This document shows, one piece after another, positions 16,413 through 25,011 of a DNA stretch of 64,000 bases. The position numbers and the translations under genes were made by a program. The stretch spans positions 736,753-800,752 of the forward strand of contig NZ_JACYUD010000001.1 of assembly GCF_014841565.1 (NCBI RefSeq), read 5' to 3'. Positions within the stretch are counted from its first letter, which is position 1. Every line of letters starts with the position of its first letter. The notes beneath the pieces are model-generated. The model had not been told where the DNA came from. It made no database searches and saw nothing but the letters and a program-made list of their open reading frames with translations. This DNA is from Rhizobium sp. CFBP 8762. Its GTDB lineage: Bacteria; Pseudomonadota; Alphaproteobacteria; Rhizobiales; Rhizobiaceae.

Positions 16413-16580
16413 ATGATAAGGTCTCGCAAAGCATGACGGACGCGCGTGTTGCAGCGGTACGATGAAGATGACATGCTGGTCTTGCGTGGTCTGGCGGATC
16501 GGCGGCCAGAAGAGCCACCCGGAATTTCACCGGGTCCGTGGTGAGTGATCGTGTTCTATCGAAATTTTACCCCATTGCAA
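16413..16580 (-). promoter_or_regulatory. Promoter and structured leader upstream of the SulP gene
   Basis: On the minus strand a -35-like TTGCAA (16575-16580) and a -10-like TAGAAC (16553-16558) are 16 bases apart, predicting a leader of ~130 bases. The leader has a stable hairpin, ACCCGG/CCGGGT around a seven-base loop (16517-16535), with further GC-rich pairing options. I recall a proposed alphaproteobacterial 'sul1' RNA motif upstream of SulP genes, but I cannot verify a match. Confidence 0.4.
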
Positions 16581-16623
16581 GAGCCAATCGGTGCTCCTGC
16601 GCGTGCAGAACTCCTGAAATGAC

Positions 16624-16698
16624 TGGAGCGGGCGATCGGGATTGAACCGACGACATCAAGCTTGGGAAGCTTGCGTTCTACCACTGAACTACGCCCGC
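16624..16698 (-). tRNA. tRNA-Gly, anticodon CCC
   Basis: The minus-strand cloverleaf has acceptor arms GCGGGCG/CGCCCGC, a D-arm with AGTGGTA, anticodon stem CAAGC/GCTTG around TTCCCAA (anticodon CCC, reads GGG), a T-arm GTCGG-TTCAATC-CCGAT, discriminator T and encoded CCA. Confidence 0.95.
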
Positions 16699-16765
16699 AG
16701 ACTGATGTGACATCAGCTCGCCCACACATCCATTAGTCGCCCGCGTCTGTCAAGAAGCGACGTGT

Positions 16766-17863
16766 CTAGTTGCTGCGAAAATGTTTGGAGAGTTTCAGCC
16801 CCTGCGCCTGATAATTGGATTTCAAATCCATTCCATACAGGGACTGAGGCTTCTCCTGCATATGTTCGTAAATGAGGCGACCGACGATCTGCCCGTGCTC
16901 CAGAATGAACGGAACTTCGTGGCTGCGGACCTCCAGAACGGCACGGCTACCGGTGCCGCCAGCCATGGCATGGCCAAAGCCCGGATCAAAAAAACCGGCA
17001 TAGTGCACGCGAAACTCGCCAACCAGCGGGTCGAACGGCGTCATTTCTGCTGCGTACATTGGCGGCACATGCACAGCTTCGCGTGATACCAGAATGTAGA
17101 ATTCGTCGGGATCGAGAATTAATTCATCGCTGCCCCGGCTGAACAGCGGCTCCCAGAAGTCAAAGATGCTGTGCTCGGCCTTTTTATCGACATCGACCAC
17201 AGCCGTGTGGTGTTTGCCACGGTAACCCAGCAGCCCATCCGGGCCTGTTCCCTTAAGATCAATCGACAAGGCAATACCGCCGCCGGAGATATTCGGGGTT
17301 TCGCTGGCAACTAGAACGTCGTTTTCATGCACTGTCAACAGTTCCGCTTCGCTCAACAGAGCCTGCCCGGTGCGAAAACGGATTTGCGACAGACGCGACC
17401 CGCGCCGCACCACGATGGGAAAGGTGCGGGGGCTGATCTCGAGATAGAGCGGGCCGCTGTAGCCAGCGGGAATTTTATCAAACTCCTGCGCATGATCGGT
17501 GATCACACGGGTGAAAATATCAAGGCGTCCGGTGCTGCTCTTCGGGTTGGCGGAGGCGGACATGCCCTCCGGCAAGTCGAGGCTCTCCATCAGAGGCACA
17601 ATATAGACACAGCCTGTTTCCAGCACTGCCCCGTGTGACAGATCGACGACGTGAAGTTTCAGACGATCCAGCTTGTCAGACACCAAGTGCGATGGCCCCG
17701 GCATGAAGCTCGCCCGCACCCGGTAGGCGTGCGAGCCCAATCGCAAGTCCAGACTGGCCGGCTGAATCTGGTCAGCGTCGAGTGCGCTCTCGCTCTTCAG
17801 CCTGCCGCTGGTAAAGAGCTCAGAAATTGCCCGGTCTGCCAGAATACCCGTCATGCGAACCAT
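16766..17863 (-). CDS. dcd: dCTP deaminase, long (double-domain) form
   Basis: Converts dCTP to dUTP and so feeds dTMP synthesis. The first half carries the deaminase core (IQPASLDLRLGSHAYRV, SASANPKSSTGRLDIFTRVI, SGPLYLEISPRTFPIVVRRGSRLSQIRF). The second half (FDFWEPLF, EFYILVSREAVHVPP, GEFRVHYAGFFDPGFG, LEHGQIVGRLIYEHM) repeats the dUTPase-like fold. At 365 residues it is twice the ~190 of E. coli Dcd, which is normal for many alphaproteobacteria. I start at ATG 17863 (MVRMTGILADRAI). ATG 17854 and an extension to 17938 are alternatives, but the latter would run to within 7 bases of the divergent riboswitch. Confidence 0.9.
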   Translation of the reverse strand: MVRMTGILADRAISELFTSGRLKSESALDADQIQPASLDLRLGSHAYRVRASFMPGPSHLVSDKLDRLKLHVVDLSHGAVLETGCVYIVPLMESLDLPEGMSASANPKSSTGRLDIFTRVITDHAQEFDKIPAGYSGPLYLEISPRTFPIVVRRGSRLSQIRFRTGQALLSEAELLTVHENDVLVASETPNISGGGIALSIDLKGTGPDGLLGYRGKHHTAVVDVDKKAEHSIFDFWEPLFSRGSDELILDPDEFYILVSREAVHVPPMYAAEMTPFDPLVGEFRVHYAGFFDPGFGHAMAGGTGSRAVLEVRSHEVPFILEHGQIVGRLIYEHMQEKPQSLYGMDLKSNYQAQGLKLSKHFRSN

Positions 17864-17944
17864 GTTCTTTTCCCGTTGTCCGCGCACGACAAAACCAGCG
17901 TTCCCCAATTGACGCAAGCGCTTGAGCGCTCTAAACATGGTTAT

Positions 17945-18000
17945 CCCGTGGTGATTTGGCCGGTCGGCTTGCGGCCACGTTAAATAAGCAGCTAAAAAGG
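17945..18000 (+). promoter_or_regulatory. SAM-II riboswitch (metA motif)
   Basis: The conserved SAM-II core is readable: CGTGGTGATTTGGCCGGTC, then GCCACGTTAAATAAGC and GCTAAA. P1 pairs CGTGG (17947-17951) with CCACG (17975-17979), and the 3' strand supplies the pseudoknot. It lies 82 bases before metZ on the same strand, the usual place in alphaproteobacteria, where S-adenosylmethionine binding lowers expression of methionine synthesis. Confidence 0.93.
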
Positions 18001-18033
18001 CCGCGTTGCAAGGTCTTGGCTTTTTGACCTTTG

Positions 18034-18062
18034 AACCGGCCTGCTTTTGCGGCCGGTTTTTT
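18034..18062 (+). terminator. Intrinsic terminator between SAM-II riboswitch and metZ
   Basis: Stem AACCGGCC/GGCCGGTT (18034-18041, 18051-18058) is followed by TTTTTT. It sits 33 bases after the aptamer and 20 before the metZ ATG, so ligand binding may act through transcription termination here rather than only on ribosome access. A smaller hairpin (GGTC...GACC) lies between aptamer and terminator and could be the alternative pairing partner. Confidence 0.75.
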
Positions 18063-18081
18063 GTTGGAAAGCATAATTGGC

Positions 18082-19281
18082 ATGAGCAACACTGGCACAA
18101 GTAAGACGTGGCGTCCCGCAACAAAACTGGTTCATGGCGGCACAACCCGCACAGAACATGGCGAAACCTCCGAAGCCCTCTTCCTGACCCAAGGCTTTGT
18201 CTACGACTCCTCGGAAGCCGCGGAAGCGCGCTTCAAGGGTGAGACGGACGGGTTCATCTACGCCCGCTATGGCAGCCCCACCAACGACATGTTCGAAAAG
18301 CGCATGTGCCTGCTGGAAGGCGCGGAAGAAGCTCGGGCAACAGCCTCCGGCATGGCCGCAGTCACCGCTGCCATCATGTGCCAGTTGAAGGCAGGCGACC
18401 ATATCGTTGCCGCGCGCGCACTGTTTGGCTCCTGCCGCTGGGTTGTGGAAACGCTCGCACCGAAATACGGTATTGAATGCACGCTGGTCGATGGCCGGTT
18501 TCTGGAAAACTGGGAAAAGGCCGTTCAGCCCAACACCAAGGTGTTCTTTCTGGAAAGTCCCACGAACCCCACACTGGAAATCGTGGATATTGCGGGCGTT
18601 GCCAAGATTGCCAATGCCATCGGCGCGAAGCTGATTGTGGACAATGTGTTTGCCACCCCGCTGCTGCAAAAGCCGCTGGAACTCGGCGCGCATATCGTCG
18701 TCTACTCGGCAACCAAACATATCGATGGTCAGGGTCGCTGCCTCGGCGGGGTTGTGCTGTCGGATAAAGAATGGATTGAAGAGCAGCTTCAGGATTACTT
18801 CCGCCACACCGGCCCGGCGCTGTCGCCTTTCAATGCGTGGACATTGTTGAAAGGCATTGAGACATTGCCTCTGCGTGTGAAGGCACAGAGCGAAAATGCG
18901 TCCGCCGTTGCTGATTTTCTGGCCGAACAGCCGCAGGTGGCGCGGGTTATCTACCCTGGCCGGAAGGATCACCCGCAGGCCGATATTATTGCACGCCAGA
19001 TGATGGGCGGTTCAACGCTGGTTGCGTTTGAAATGAAGGGCGGCAAGGCGGCGGCCTTTGCCTTGCAAAACGCGTTGAATGTTGTTCGCATTTCCAACAA
19101 CCTCGGTGATTCCAAGAGCCTGATTACGCATCCCGCAACCACGACACATAAGAACCTGGCTGAAGAAGCCCGCGTGGAACTGGGCATCTCGCCCGGAACG
19201 ATCCGCTTCTCGGCTGGCATTGAAGACACAGCGGATCTGATCGACGATTTTGCACGCGCGCTAAAATCCGTTCAGTCCTAG
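18082..19281 (+). CDS. metZ: O-succinylhomoserine sulfhydrylase
   Basis: PLP enzyme joining O-succinylhomoserine (or acetyl ester) and sulfide to homocysteine in methionine synthesis. 399 residues of the Cys/Met metabolism PLP family: RPATKLVHGGTTRTEHGETSEALF at the start, YARYGSPTNDMFEKRMCLLEGAEEA, and Lys in YSATKHIDGQGRCLGG as the Schiff-base residue. The ATG 18082 (MSNTGTSKTWRP) is chosen because a longer frame would begin inside the terminator. The SAM-II switch upstream independently supports a methionine role; metZ rather than metB or metC fits the rhizobial pathway. Confidence 0.95.
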   Translation: MSNTGTSKTWRPATKLVHGGTTRTEHGETSEALFLTQGFVYDSSEAAEARFKGETDGFIYARYGSPTNDMFEKRMCLLEGAEEARATASGMAAVTAAIMCQLKAGDHIVAARALFGSCRWVVETLAPKYGIECTLVDGRFLENWEKAVQPNTKVFFLESPTNPTLEIVDIAGVAKIANAIGAKLIVDNVFATPLLQKPLELGAHIVVYSATKHIDGQGRCLGGVVLSDKEWIEEQLQDYFRHTGPALSPFNAWTLLKGIETLPLRVKAQSENASAVADFLAEQPQVARVIYPGRKDHPQADIIARQMMGGSTLVAFEMKGGKAAAFALQNALNVVRISNNLGDSKSLITHPATTTHKNLAEEARVELGISPGTIRFSAGIEDTADLIDDFARALKSVQS

Positions 19282-19381
19282 CATGACACAGCCGGGCAGA
19301 CGCTTGTCCGTCCGGTTGGTCTTGACGCACGGTCATTCCTGATGGATACCACGCTCACGAAAAATGAAAGAGGTATCGCCC

Positions 19382-19774
19382 ATGTACCGTGCGCGGACCC
19401 ACGATATTGAGGTCACCGTCAGCCCGTTTTATCTGGCGGATCAATCCGATCCCGACGACAGCCGTTTCGTCTGGGGCTATACCATCGTTATTTCCAATTT
19501 ATCGGATGTCACGGTCAAGCTGGTGTCGCGTTACTGGCATATTACCGATCAAAACGGGCAGGTCGATGAAGTCACCGGGCCGGGCGTGGTGGGCGAGCAG
19601 CCTCTGCTGAACCCCGGCGATACCTACGAATACTCGTCCGGCTGCCCACTGGATACGCCCTCCGGCTTTATGTTTGGCCGGTACCAGATGCAAACCGAGG
19701 ATGGGGCGAGCTTCGAGGTCGATATACCCGCATTTTCGCTGGATTCACCGGGCTTGAACCGAACCCTGAACTAA
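19382..19774 (+). CDS. apaG: ApaG protein
   Basis: Complete 130-residue ApaG (DUF525) domain, a fibronectin-like beta-sandwich of unclear biochemical role linked in enterics to cobalt/magnesium phenotypes. Recognisable stretches are [51 protein letters not shown] and [21 protein letters not shown] 19382 has AGAGG about nine bases upstream. It lies 100 bases after metZ in the same direction, a neighbourhood I recall in related genomes, with hslO convergent beyond it. Confidence 0.95.
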   Translation: MYRARTHDIEVTVSPFYLADQSDPDDSRFVWGYTIVISNLSDVTVKLVSRYWHITDQNGQVDEVTGPGVVGEQPLLNPGDTYEYSSGCPLDTPSGFMFGRYQMQTEDGASFEVDIPAFSLDSPGLNRTLN

Positions 19775-19778
19775 AAAG

Positions 19779-19801
19779 GCACCGGATTACGCCGATGCCT
19801 T
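19779..19801. terminator. Hairpin between convergent apaG and hslO
   Basis: Arms AGGCA...TGCCT extended by GC pairs with one mismatch lie in the 34-base gap between the two stops. It can serve either strand; no long T-run, so moderate confidence. Confidence 0.45.
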
Positions 19802-19808
19802 CTGTGTT

Positions 19809-20798
19809 TCACGCCGGCAGAATTTCCTCTGCCGTGAATGTGTACGTGGTCGAGCAAAACTCACAGGTTACGCTCACCTTGCCATCAACGAGCGTATGCT
19901 CGATCTCGTCGGGCGATAGCGCTGCCAGTACGCCCTGCAATCGTTCGCGAGAGCAGGTGCAGCGGTCATAGACGGGTTGCGGTGGATAGACCCGCACACC
20001 GCGCTCGTGAAACAGGCGGAACAGCAGCCGTTCCGCGCCCACCATCGGGTCTGTCAGTTCGTCCGTATCCACGGTTTCCACCATGACCTTGGCTTCCGAC
20101 CAGAGATCGTCCTCCTCGGGCGGCATGCTGTCATCGCCATCGCCACCGGGAAGATCGGCCTGTCGCATGCGCTCTGGCGCTTCCGGCAGAAACTGGGCCA
20201 CCATGCCGCCAGCGCGCCAGCGATGCCGTGGCTTGCCGTTTTCATCGCGATCGATCAGTTCTGCCACGCCCAGCCGCAACTTGGTCGGAATCTGCTCGGA
20301 TTGACGAAAGTAGGTTTCAGCAATCTCTTCCAGTGTCGAACCGTCAAGCGGCACGATGCCCTGATAGCGCTGCATGTGCGAGCCCTGATCAATGGTAAAG
20401 GCAAGCGTTCCGCGCCCCAGCAGTTCATGGGGCTGGATACGCCCACCTGCTTGTGCTTGTTCAACTGCTTCCGCATTGAAACGGGCATAAGCCCGCACAC
20501 TTTCCGGCGAGGTATAATCGCAAACCAACAGATCGACCGGTCCATCGCCCTGTGTCTGTACGATCAGCTTGCCTTCAAACTTCAGCGAAGTCCCCAGCAG
20601 CACCGTCAGCACAATGGTTTCGGCAACCAGCCGCGCAACGGGTTCAGGATAAGCATGGCGCGCCAGAATTGTATCGAGCAGCGGTCCCAGCTGCACCGCA
20701 CGGCCGCGCACATCCAGCCCTTCAACCTGAAACGGCAGAACGTGATCGTCCCCGGCAAAATTGAAGGTACCGAGCCCTTCGGTCATGACGTCGCTCAT
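19809..20798 (-). CDS. hslO: Redox-regulated chaperone Hsp33
   Basis: Cytoplasmic holdase that becomes active when its zinc-bound cysteines oxidise under heat plus oxidative stress. 329 residues with the Hsp33 core (VQTQGDGPVDLLVCDY, QRYQGIVPLDGSTLEEIAETYFRQSEQIPT) and a C-terminal zinc switch: Cys280 and Cys282 in DRCTCSRE, Cys312 and Cys315 in CEFC. Start at 20798 has AGGAGAG six bases upstream. It follows argF by 137 bases in the same direction, so it may ride on the arginine operon or have its own promoter. Confidence 0.95.
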   Translation of the reverse strand: MSDVMTEGLGTFNFAGDDHVLPFQVEGLDVRGRAVQLGPLLDTILARHAYPEPVARLVAETIVLTVLLGTSLKFEGKLIVQTQGDGPVDLLVCDYTSPESVRAYARFNAEAVEQAQAGGRIQPHELLGRGTLAFTIDQGSHMQRYQGIVPLDGSTLEEIAETYFRQSEQIPTKLRLGVAELIDRDENGKPRHRWRAGGMVAQFLPEAPERMRQADLPGGDGDDSMPPEEDDLWSEAKVMVETVDTDELTDPMVGAERLLFRLFHERGVRVYPPQPVYDRCTCSRERLQGVLAALSPDEIEHTLVDGKVSVTCEFCSTTYTFTAEEILPA

Positions 20799-20935
20799 TG
20801 TCTCTCCTTCCGTTTCCAAATACGCCACCAAGCGAATTGGAAACAGATTCATCGCCGTTTAACCGGCTGCATTGTGTTTGCTTTGCGTGCTATCACGCCC
20901 TCAAATCGGGTCTGAACGGCAAAATTTCAATGGGC

Positions 20936-21853
20936 TTACAGCGCCCCCAGGCACCACGCCAGAACGGATTTCTGCGCATGAAGCCGGTTTTCTGCCTCAT
21001 CGAAGACAACGGACTGCGGGCCGTCGATGACCTCATCCGTAACCTCTTCGCCGCGATGGGCGGGCAGGCAGTGCATGAACAGCGCATCGCTACTGGCCTT
21101 CGCCATCAGTTCGGAATTGACCTGAAACGGCTGGAAGACGTTATGGCCGCGTGCCCGGTGCTCCTGATTCATGGAGACCCACGTGTCCGTTACCACGCAA
21201 TCGGCCCCGGCAACGGCTTGCTCAGCATCGTGACACAGCATGACGTTGCCGCCATTGTTGCGCGCCCATTTCAAGTATTTGTCATCAGGCTCCGAGCCAA
21301 GCGGAACCGCCATGTTCATGCGATAGCCGAAGCGGGCACTGCCCTCGATCAACGAATGCAGCACATTGTTACCATCGCCTGTCCACGCCACGGTCTTGCC
21401 TTCGATGGATCCGCGATGCTCCTCGAAGGTCATGATATCCGCCATGATCTGACAGGGATGTGTGGCGTCCGTCAGCGCATTGATCACCGGCACGGTGGCA
21501 TGGTCGGCCAGTTCCAGCAACCGGCTGTGATCGGTGGTGCGGATCATGATTGCATCGACATAGCGCGAGAGTACCTTGGCCGTATCACCAATGGTTTCGG
21601 CCCGGCCCAACTGCATTTCAATACCTGATAAAAACAGCGTTTCCCCGCCAAGCTGGCGCATGCCGACATCAAACGATACGCGGGTGCGGGTGGACGGCTT
21701 TTCGAAAATCATGGCCAGCATCTTGCCCGCGAGCGGCTTATCGGCCGTACCGGCTTTGGTCTGTGCTTTTCGCACTTTCGCGTCCTCCATGATGCTGCGC
21801 AGGTCCTGCGCGGTCATTGCGGAAAGATCGAGAAAATGCCGAGGCGAAGCCAT
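20936..21853 (-). CDS. argF: Ornithine carbamoyltransferase
   Basis: Joins ornithine and carbamoyl phosphate to citrulline in arginine synthesis. 305 residues with the carbamoyl-phosphate motif [18 protein letters not shown] in the hinge region, and the ornithine-binding [11 protein letters not shown] near the C-terminus. AGGA lies nine bases before ATG 21853. It follows argD after 24 bases, forming argD-argF, a common alphaproteobacterial pair. The catabolic isozyme ArcB is less likely because no arcA or arcC adjoins. Confidence 0.96.
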   Translation of the reverse strand: MASPRHFLDLSAMTAQDLRSIMEDAKVRKAQTKAGTADKPLAGKMLAMIFEKPSTRTRVSFDVGMRQLGGETLFLSGIEMQLGRAETIGDTAKVLSRYVDAIMIRTTDHSRLLELADHATVPVINALTDATHPCQIMADIMTFEEHRGSIEGKTVAWTGDGNNVLHSLIEGSARFGYRMNMAVPLGSEPDDKYLKWARNNGGNVMLCHDAEQAVAGADCVVTDTWVSMNQEHRARGHNVFQPFQVNSELMAKASSDALFMHCLPAHRGEEVTDEVIDGPQSVVFDEAENRLHAQKSVLAWCLGAL

Positions 21854-21877
21854 GAATGAATCCTGTATGAAAAATGA

Positions 21878-23071
21878 TCAGGCGGCAGCTTGCGATGCAC
21901 GCACCGTTTGGGCAGCGCGCTCCAGTCGCGCCAACCCTTCACGCGCCTCTTCCGCCGTTATCGTTAGCGGAGGCACGAGGCGGATGACATTATCGCCAGC
22001 GGGGATCGCCAGTAGATGCTGGCCGCGAATGGCCTTCAGCAAATCGGCTGCGGGCACAACTGCCTTGACCCCAAGCATCAGCCCTTCACCGCGAATTTCC
22101 TCAATAATATCGGGGAAACGATCCTGTAGCGAGGCAAGACCCTGCCGGAAAACCAGCGAAACATCCTGAACATGGGTGAGGAACCCCTCGCCCAGCACGA
22201 CATCCAGCACGGCATTGCCGACCGCCATGCCCAGCGGATTGCCGCCATAGGTGGACCCGTGTGTGCCAGCGACCATGCCAGCGGCAGCGGCCGCAGTAGC
22301 GAGGCAAGCGCCAATCGGGAAACCACCGCCGATGCCCTTGGCGACCGCCATGATATCGGGCTCGATCCCCGACCACTCATGGGCAAAAAGTTTTCCGGTT
22401 CTGCCAACGCCGGACTGCACTTCATCCAGGATCAGCAGCAGACCAAGCTCATCGCACAGCGCGCGCAGTTCCTGCAGAAACTCCTTGGGCACAACCCGAA
22501 TGCCGCTTTCGCCCTGAATGGGTTCGATCAGGATGGCGGCTGTTTCCTCCGTAATCGCATCTTTCAGCGCAGCCATGTCGCCGAACGGCACCTGATAGAA
22601 GCCCGGAGCCTTGGGCCCGAACCCCTCCAGATATTTGGCCTGCCCGCCTGCGGCGATAGTGCCGAGCGTGCGCCCGTGGAAGGCCCCGGCAAAAGTAATG
22701 ATATGAAATTTTTCCGGATGGCCATTGTGAAAATGATAGCGCCGTGCGGTTTTGATGGCGCATTCCAGCGCTTCCGCACCAGAGTTGGTGAAAAACACCT
22801 TGTCCGCGAAGGTCGCTTCCGCCAGCCGGCTGGCGAATGTTTCCTGCCCCGGCACCTCGTAAATGTTGGAAACGTGCCAGACCTTATCGGCCTGTGTCTT
22901 CAACGCCTCCACGAGATGGGGATGACCATGACCAAGCGAATTGACCGCAACACCGGCACCGAAGTCGAGATAGCGCTCGCCGGTTTCCGTGATCAGCCAC
23001 ACGCCCTCCCCGCGCTCGAACCGCAATGTGGCGCGGGCATATGTATCGTAAAGCGGCGTGGCTTCGGCCAT
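21878..23071 (-). CDS. argD: Acetylornithine aminotransferase
   Basis: PLP-dependent class III aminotransferase making N-acetylornithine from the semialdehyde and glutamate; many such enzymes also serve the succinyl-diaminopimelate step of lysine synthesis. 397 residues: [61 protein letters not shown], and the PLP Lys in [20 protein letters not shown] 23071 ([14 protein letters not shown]) has AGGGAGAG upstream; the in-frame extension to 23143 lacks conservation. First gene of argD-argF(-hslO). Confidence 0.95.
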   Translation of the reverse strand: MAEATPLYDTYARATLRFERGEGVWLITETGERYLDFGAGVAVNSLGHGHPHLVEALKTQADKVWHVSNIYEVPGQETFASRLAEATFADKVFFTNSGAEALECAIKTARRYHFHNGHPEKFHIITFAGAFHGRTLGTIAAGGQAKYLEGFGPKAPGFYQVPFGDMAALKDAITEETAAILIEPIQGESGIRVVPKEFLQELRALCDELGLLLILDEVQSGVGRTGKLFAHEWSGIEPDIMAVAKGIGGGFPIGACLATAAAAAGMVAGTHGSTYGGNPLGMAVGNAVLDVVLGEGFLTHVQDVSLVFRQGLASLQDRFPDIIEEIRGEGLMLGVKAVVPAADLLKAIRGQHLLAIPAGDNVIRLVPPLTITAEEAREGLARLERAAQTVRASQAAA

Positions 23072-23216
23072 GGCACAAAACTCTCCCTGAGCACCCCGGA
23101 ATACGGAAAACCGGGCGATGTGACTGCGACAAAGCGATCGCAAAGAACCAAAAAAACCGCCTGAGCGGCGGTGTTGGTACTATTGCGAATTCCGCTGGCC
23201 CTGTCAACAAATCACG

Positions 23217-23482
23217 GATTCCACAGGCATATGCGTGAATTGCAAAAGAGTCACACTGGGGAACCAAGTTGGGGAAAAGAGAAAAATCGATTCGTGAGGA
23301 TTCGCGGGACTCTTGTCACGGAGTCCCGCGCCGATTAGGTTAACGGCTCGAGAGTTAAGCGGCGGACACGATCTCACTCATCTAGCCTCCCTTCAACCTG
23401 AAGTCTTTCAGGCGACGATGGAGGATTCCGCCGTAGGTTAACCCGCACATCCAATGTGCGGGTCGCGCGCTTAAAGGCGCGC
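23217..23482 (+). promoter_or_regulatory. gcrA upstream region: GANTC sites and tandem hairpins
   Basis: The 477-base gap between divergent argD and gcrA has no gene. It holds four GATTC (GANTC, CcrM) sites at 23217, 23289, 23299 and 23424, a 10-bp hairpin CGCGGGACTC/GAGTCCCGCG (23303-23330), and two adjacent hairpins in the probable leader: ACCCGCACA/TGTGCGGGT (23441-23463) and GCGCGC/GCGCGC (23465-23482). The hairpins end 66 bases before the start codon. Functional meaning is inferred. Confidence 0.5.
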
Positions 23483-23548
23483 AACACAGGTTTCTGACGG
23501 TGGTTACCGGGCAGGAACAGGCTATGAAAGCCGGAGCGGAGATACGAT

Positions 23549-24070
23549 ATGAACTGGACTGATGAACGGGTGGAAAAACTCAAGAAGCTTTGGGCTGAAG
23601 GGTTGAGTGCAAGCCAGATCGCAGCCCAGCTCGGTGGCGTCAGCCGCAACGCCGTTATCGGCAAGGTTCACCGCCTCTGCCTGCCGGGCCGCGCAAAATC
23701 CGGTGGCGGCACACCGGCCGCAAAACGCCCCGCCACCCCACGGCCACAGACATTTACAGCCCGCCCCGCAACCGTTGCCGCCAATGCAAATGTTCCCCCA
23801 CGCACCACTGCCACAGCGGACGTGCAGGACGACATCATTGAGCAAATCGTTGAAGAGGTTGCTGTACCGGTTGTCACCGGCGCCGTTCCGGCGGCGCGCT
23901 GCCTTGAACTGACCGAATTGACGGACCGCACCTGCAAGTGGCCGATTGGTGACCCGCTGAAAGAAGAATTTCATTTCTGCGGAAACGACGCGCCGGAAGC
24001 ATCCCCCTATTGCAGCTACCATGCCCGCCTGGCTTATCAGCCTTCTTCCGAGCGCCGCCGCTCGCGCTAA
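23549..24070 (+). CDS. gcrA: Cell-cycle transcription factor GcrA
   Basis: Alphaproteobacterial regulator that binds sigma-70 RNA polymerase and favours promoters carrying CcrM-methylated GANTC sites. 173 residues: the N-terminal DNA-binding region MNWTDERVEKLKKLWAEGLS followed by AAQLGGVSRNAVIGKVHRLCLPGR, a Pro/Ala/Thr-rich linker (~50-105), and the C-terminal sigma-interacting part with Cys pairs in DRTCKWPIGDP, FHFCGNDAPEASPYCSYHARLAYQ. GGAG precedes ATG 23549. Its TAA stop is formed at the edge of a palindromic repeat. The upstream region has four GANTC sites. Confidence 0.96.
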   Translation: MNWTDERVEKLKKLWAEGLSASQIAAQLGGVSRNAVIGKVHRLCLPGRAKSGGGTPAAKRPATPRPQTFTARPATVAANANVPPRTTATADVQDDIIEQIVEEVAVPVVTGAVPAARCLELTELTDRTCKWPIGDPLKEEFHFCGNDAPEASPYCSYHARLAYQPSSERRRSR

Positions 24071-24138
24071 AGCATTTCCAGTAAAAGCGGGACCGCTTTC
24101 TTGCTTGGACAATGCTTGAAACAAAAGATTAGAGCATA
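24068..24138 (+). repeat. Bru-RS/RIME-like palindromic repeat, copy b (partial)
   Basis: The left module is present (AAGCATTTCCAGTAAAAGCG ... GGACAATGCTTGAAAC) but the CACGTG palindrome is missing; it breaks off after AGAGCATACC. Its first bases coincide with the TAA stop codon of gcrA. Confidence 0.75.
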
Positions 24139-24152
24139 CCAGTTCGCCAAAA

Positions 24153-24187
24153 AGCCGCCGTTGATGCACTCAACGGCGGCTTTTTTA
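24153..24187. terminator. Bidirectional intrinsic terminator, gcrA / phoB
   Basis: Eleven-bp perfect stem GCCGCCGTTGA/TCAACGGCGGC with a six-base loop, T6 on the plus-strand side and A5 on the other, so it can stop transcription from both convergent genes. Confidence 0.9.
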
Positions 24188-24200
24188 ATGAAACGGCAAA

Positions 24201-24884
24201 TCAGCCTTCCAGCGAGTACCCAGCTCCGCGCACAGTGCGGATTACGTCCGGCATGGTTGAAAAATTCAGGGCTTTGCGCAGCCGCCCGACATGCACATCA
24301 ACGGTACGTTCATCCACATAGATATCATGGCCCCACACGCCATCCAGCAATTGCGACCGTGAAAACACACGACCGGGTGATGCCATCAGAAACTCCAGCA
24401 GACGAAACTCCGTTGGACCCAACCGCACTTCCCGACTTTTGCGGTGAACACGATGCGTTTCACGATCCAGTTCTACATCCCCGCATCGCAGCATGGTGGA
24501 CAGCATTTCCGGCTTGGCGCGGCGCAGCATCGCCTTGACCCGCGCCATCAGTTCCGGCGTGGAAAAAGGTTTTACCACGTAGTCGTCGGCGCCGGTTGCA
24601 AGCCCCCGCACACGCTCGCTTTCCTCACCGCGTGCCGTCAGCATGATGATGGGCAAGCGCTGCGTATCTTCCCGCTGGCGCAAGCGGCGGCACAGCTCGA
24701 TGCCGGACACGCCGGGCAGCATCCAGTCCAGAATCGCCAGATCAGGAACGCGCTCGCGAAAGCGAACCTCCGCCTCGTCTCCACGCAAAATGGTGTCGAC
24801 GTCGTAGCCTTCCGCCTCCAGGTTATATCGAAGCAGGACGCTCAGCGCCTCTTCGTCTTCAACAACCGCAATTCTCGGCAACAT
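24201..24884 (-). CDS. phoB: Phosphate regulon response regulator
   Basis: OmpR/PhoB-class response regulator phosphorylated by PhoR under phosphate limitation. 227 residues. The receiver domain has the acidic pair VEDEE, phospho-acceptor Asp53 in AILDWMLPGVSGIE, switch residues in LTARGEE, and conserved Lys in DDYVVKPFSTPEL. The winged-helix output has LGPTEFRLLEFLMASPGRVFSR and DERTVDVHVGRLRKAL. It is the last gene of the phoR-pstSCAB-phoU-phoB run, separated from phoU by a palindromic repeat that may uncouple its level from the uptake genes. Confidence 0.97.
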   Translation of the reverse strand: MLPRIAVVEDEEALSVLLRYNLEAEGYDVDTILRGDEAEVRFRERVPDLAILDWMLPGVSGIELCRRLRQREDTQRLPIIMLTARGEESERVRGLATGADDYVVKPFSTPELMARVKAMLRRAKPEMLSTMLRCGDVELDRETHRVHRKSREVRLGPTEFRLLEFLMASPGRVFSRSQLLDGVWGHDIYVDERTVDVHVGRLRKALNFSTMPDVIRTVRGAGYSLEG

Positions 24885-24906
24885 ACTCTGTCTCTATCCT
24901 GAATAT

Positions 24907-25011
24907 CAGAGCATTCGCGGTGAACACATATGCACCTTCAACGCCCTGATTCTTTGTTTCACCGCATTGTCCGACGCCGAAGCAATCACGCTCTGGCTGG
25001 AAATGCTCTAA
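24907..25011 (-). repeat. Bru-RS/RIME-like palindromic repeat, copy c (diverged)
   Basis: A full-length ~105-bp but degraded copy in the 123-base gap between phoU and phoB. The end sequence TAGAGCATTTCCAG begins exactly at the phoU stop codon (TAG 25010-25008 on the minus strand). The central palindrome has decayed to GTGAACACATATGCAC. Confidence 0.75.
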
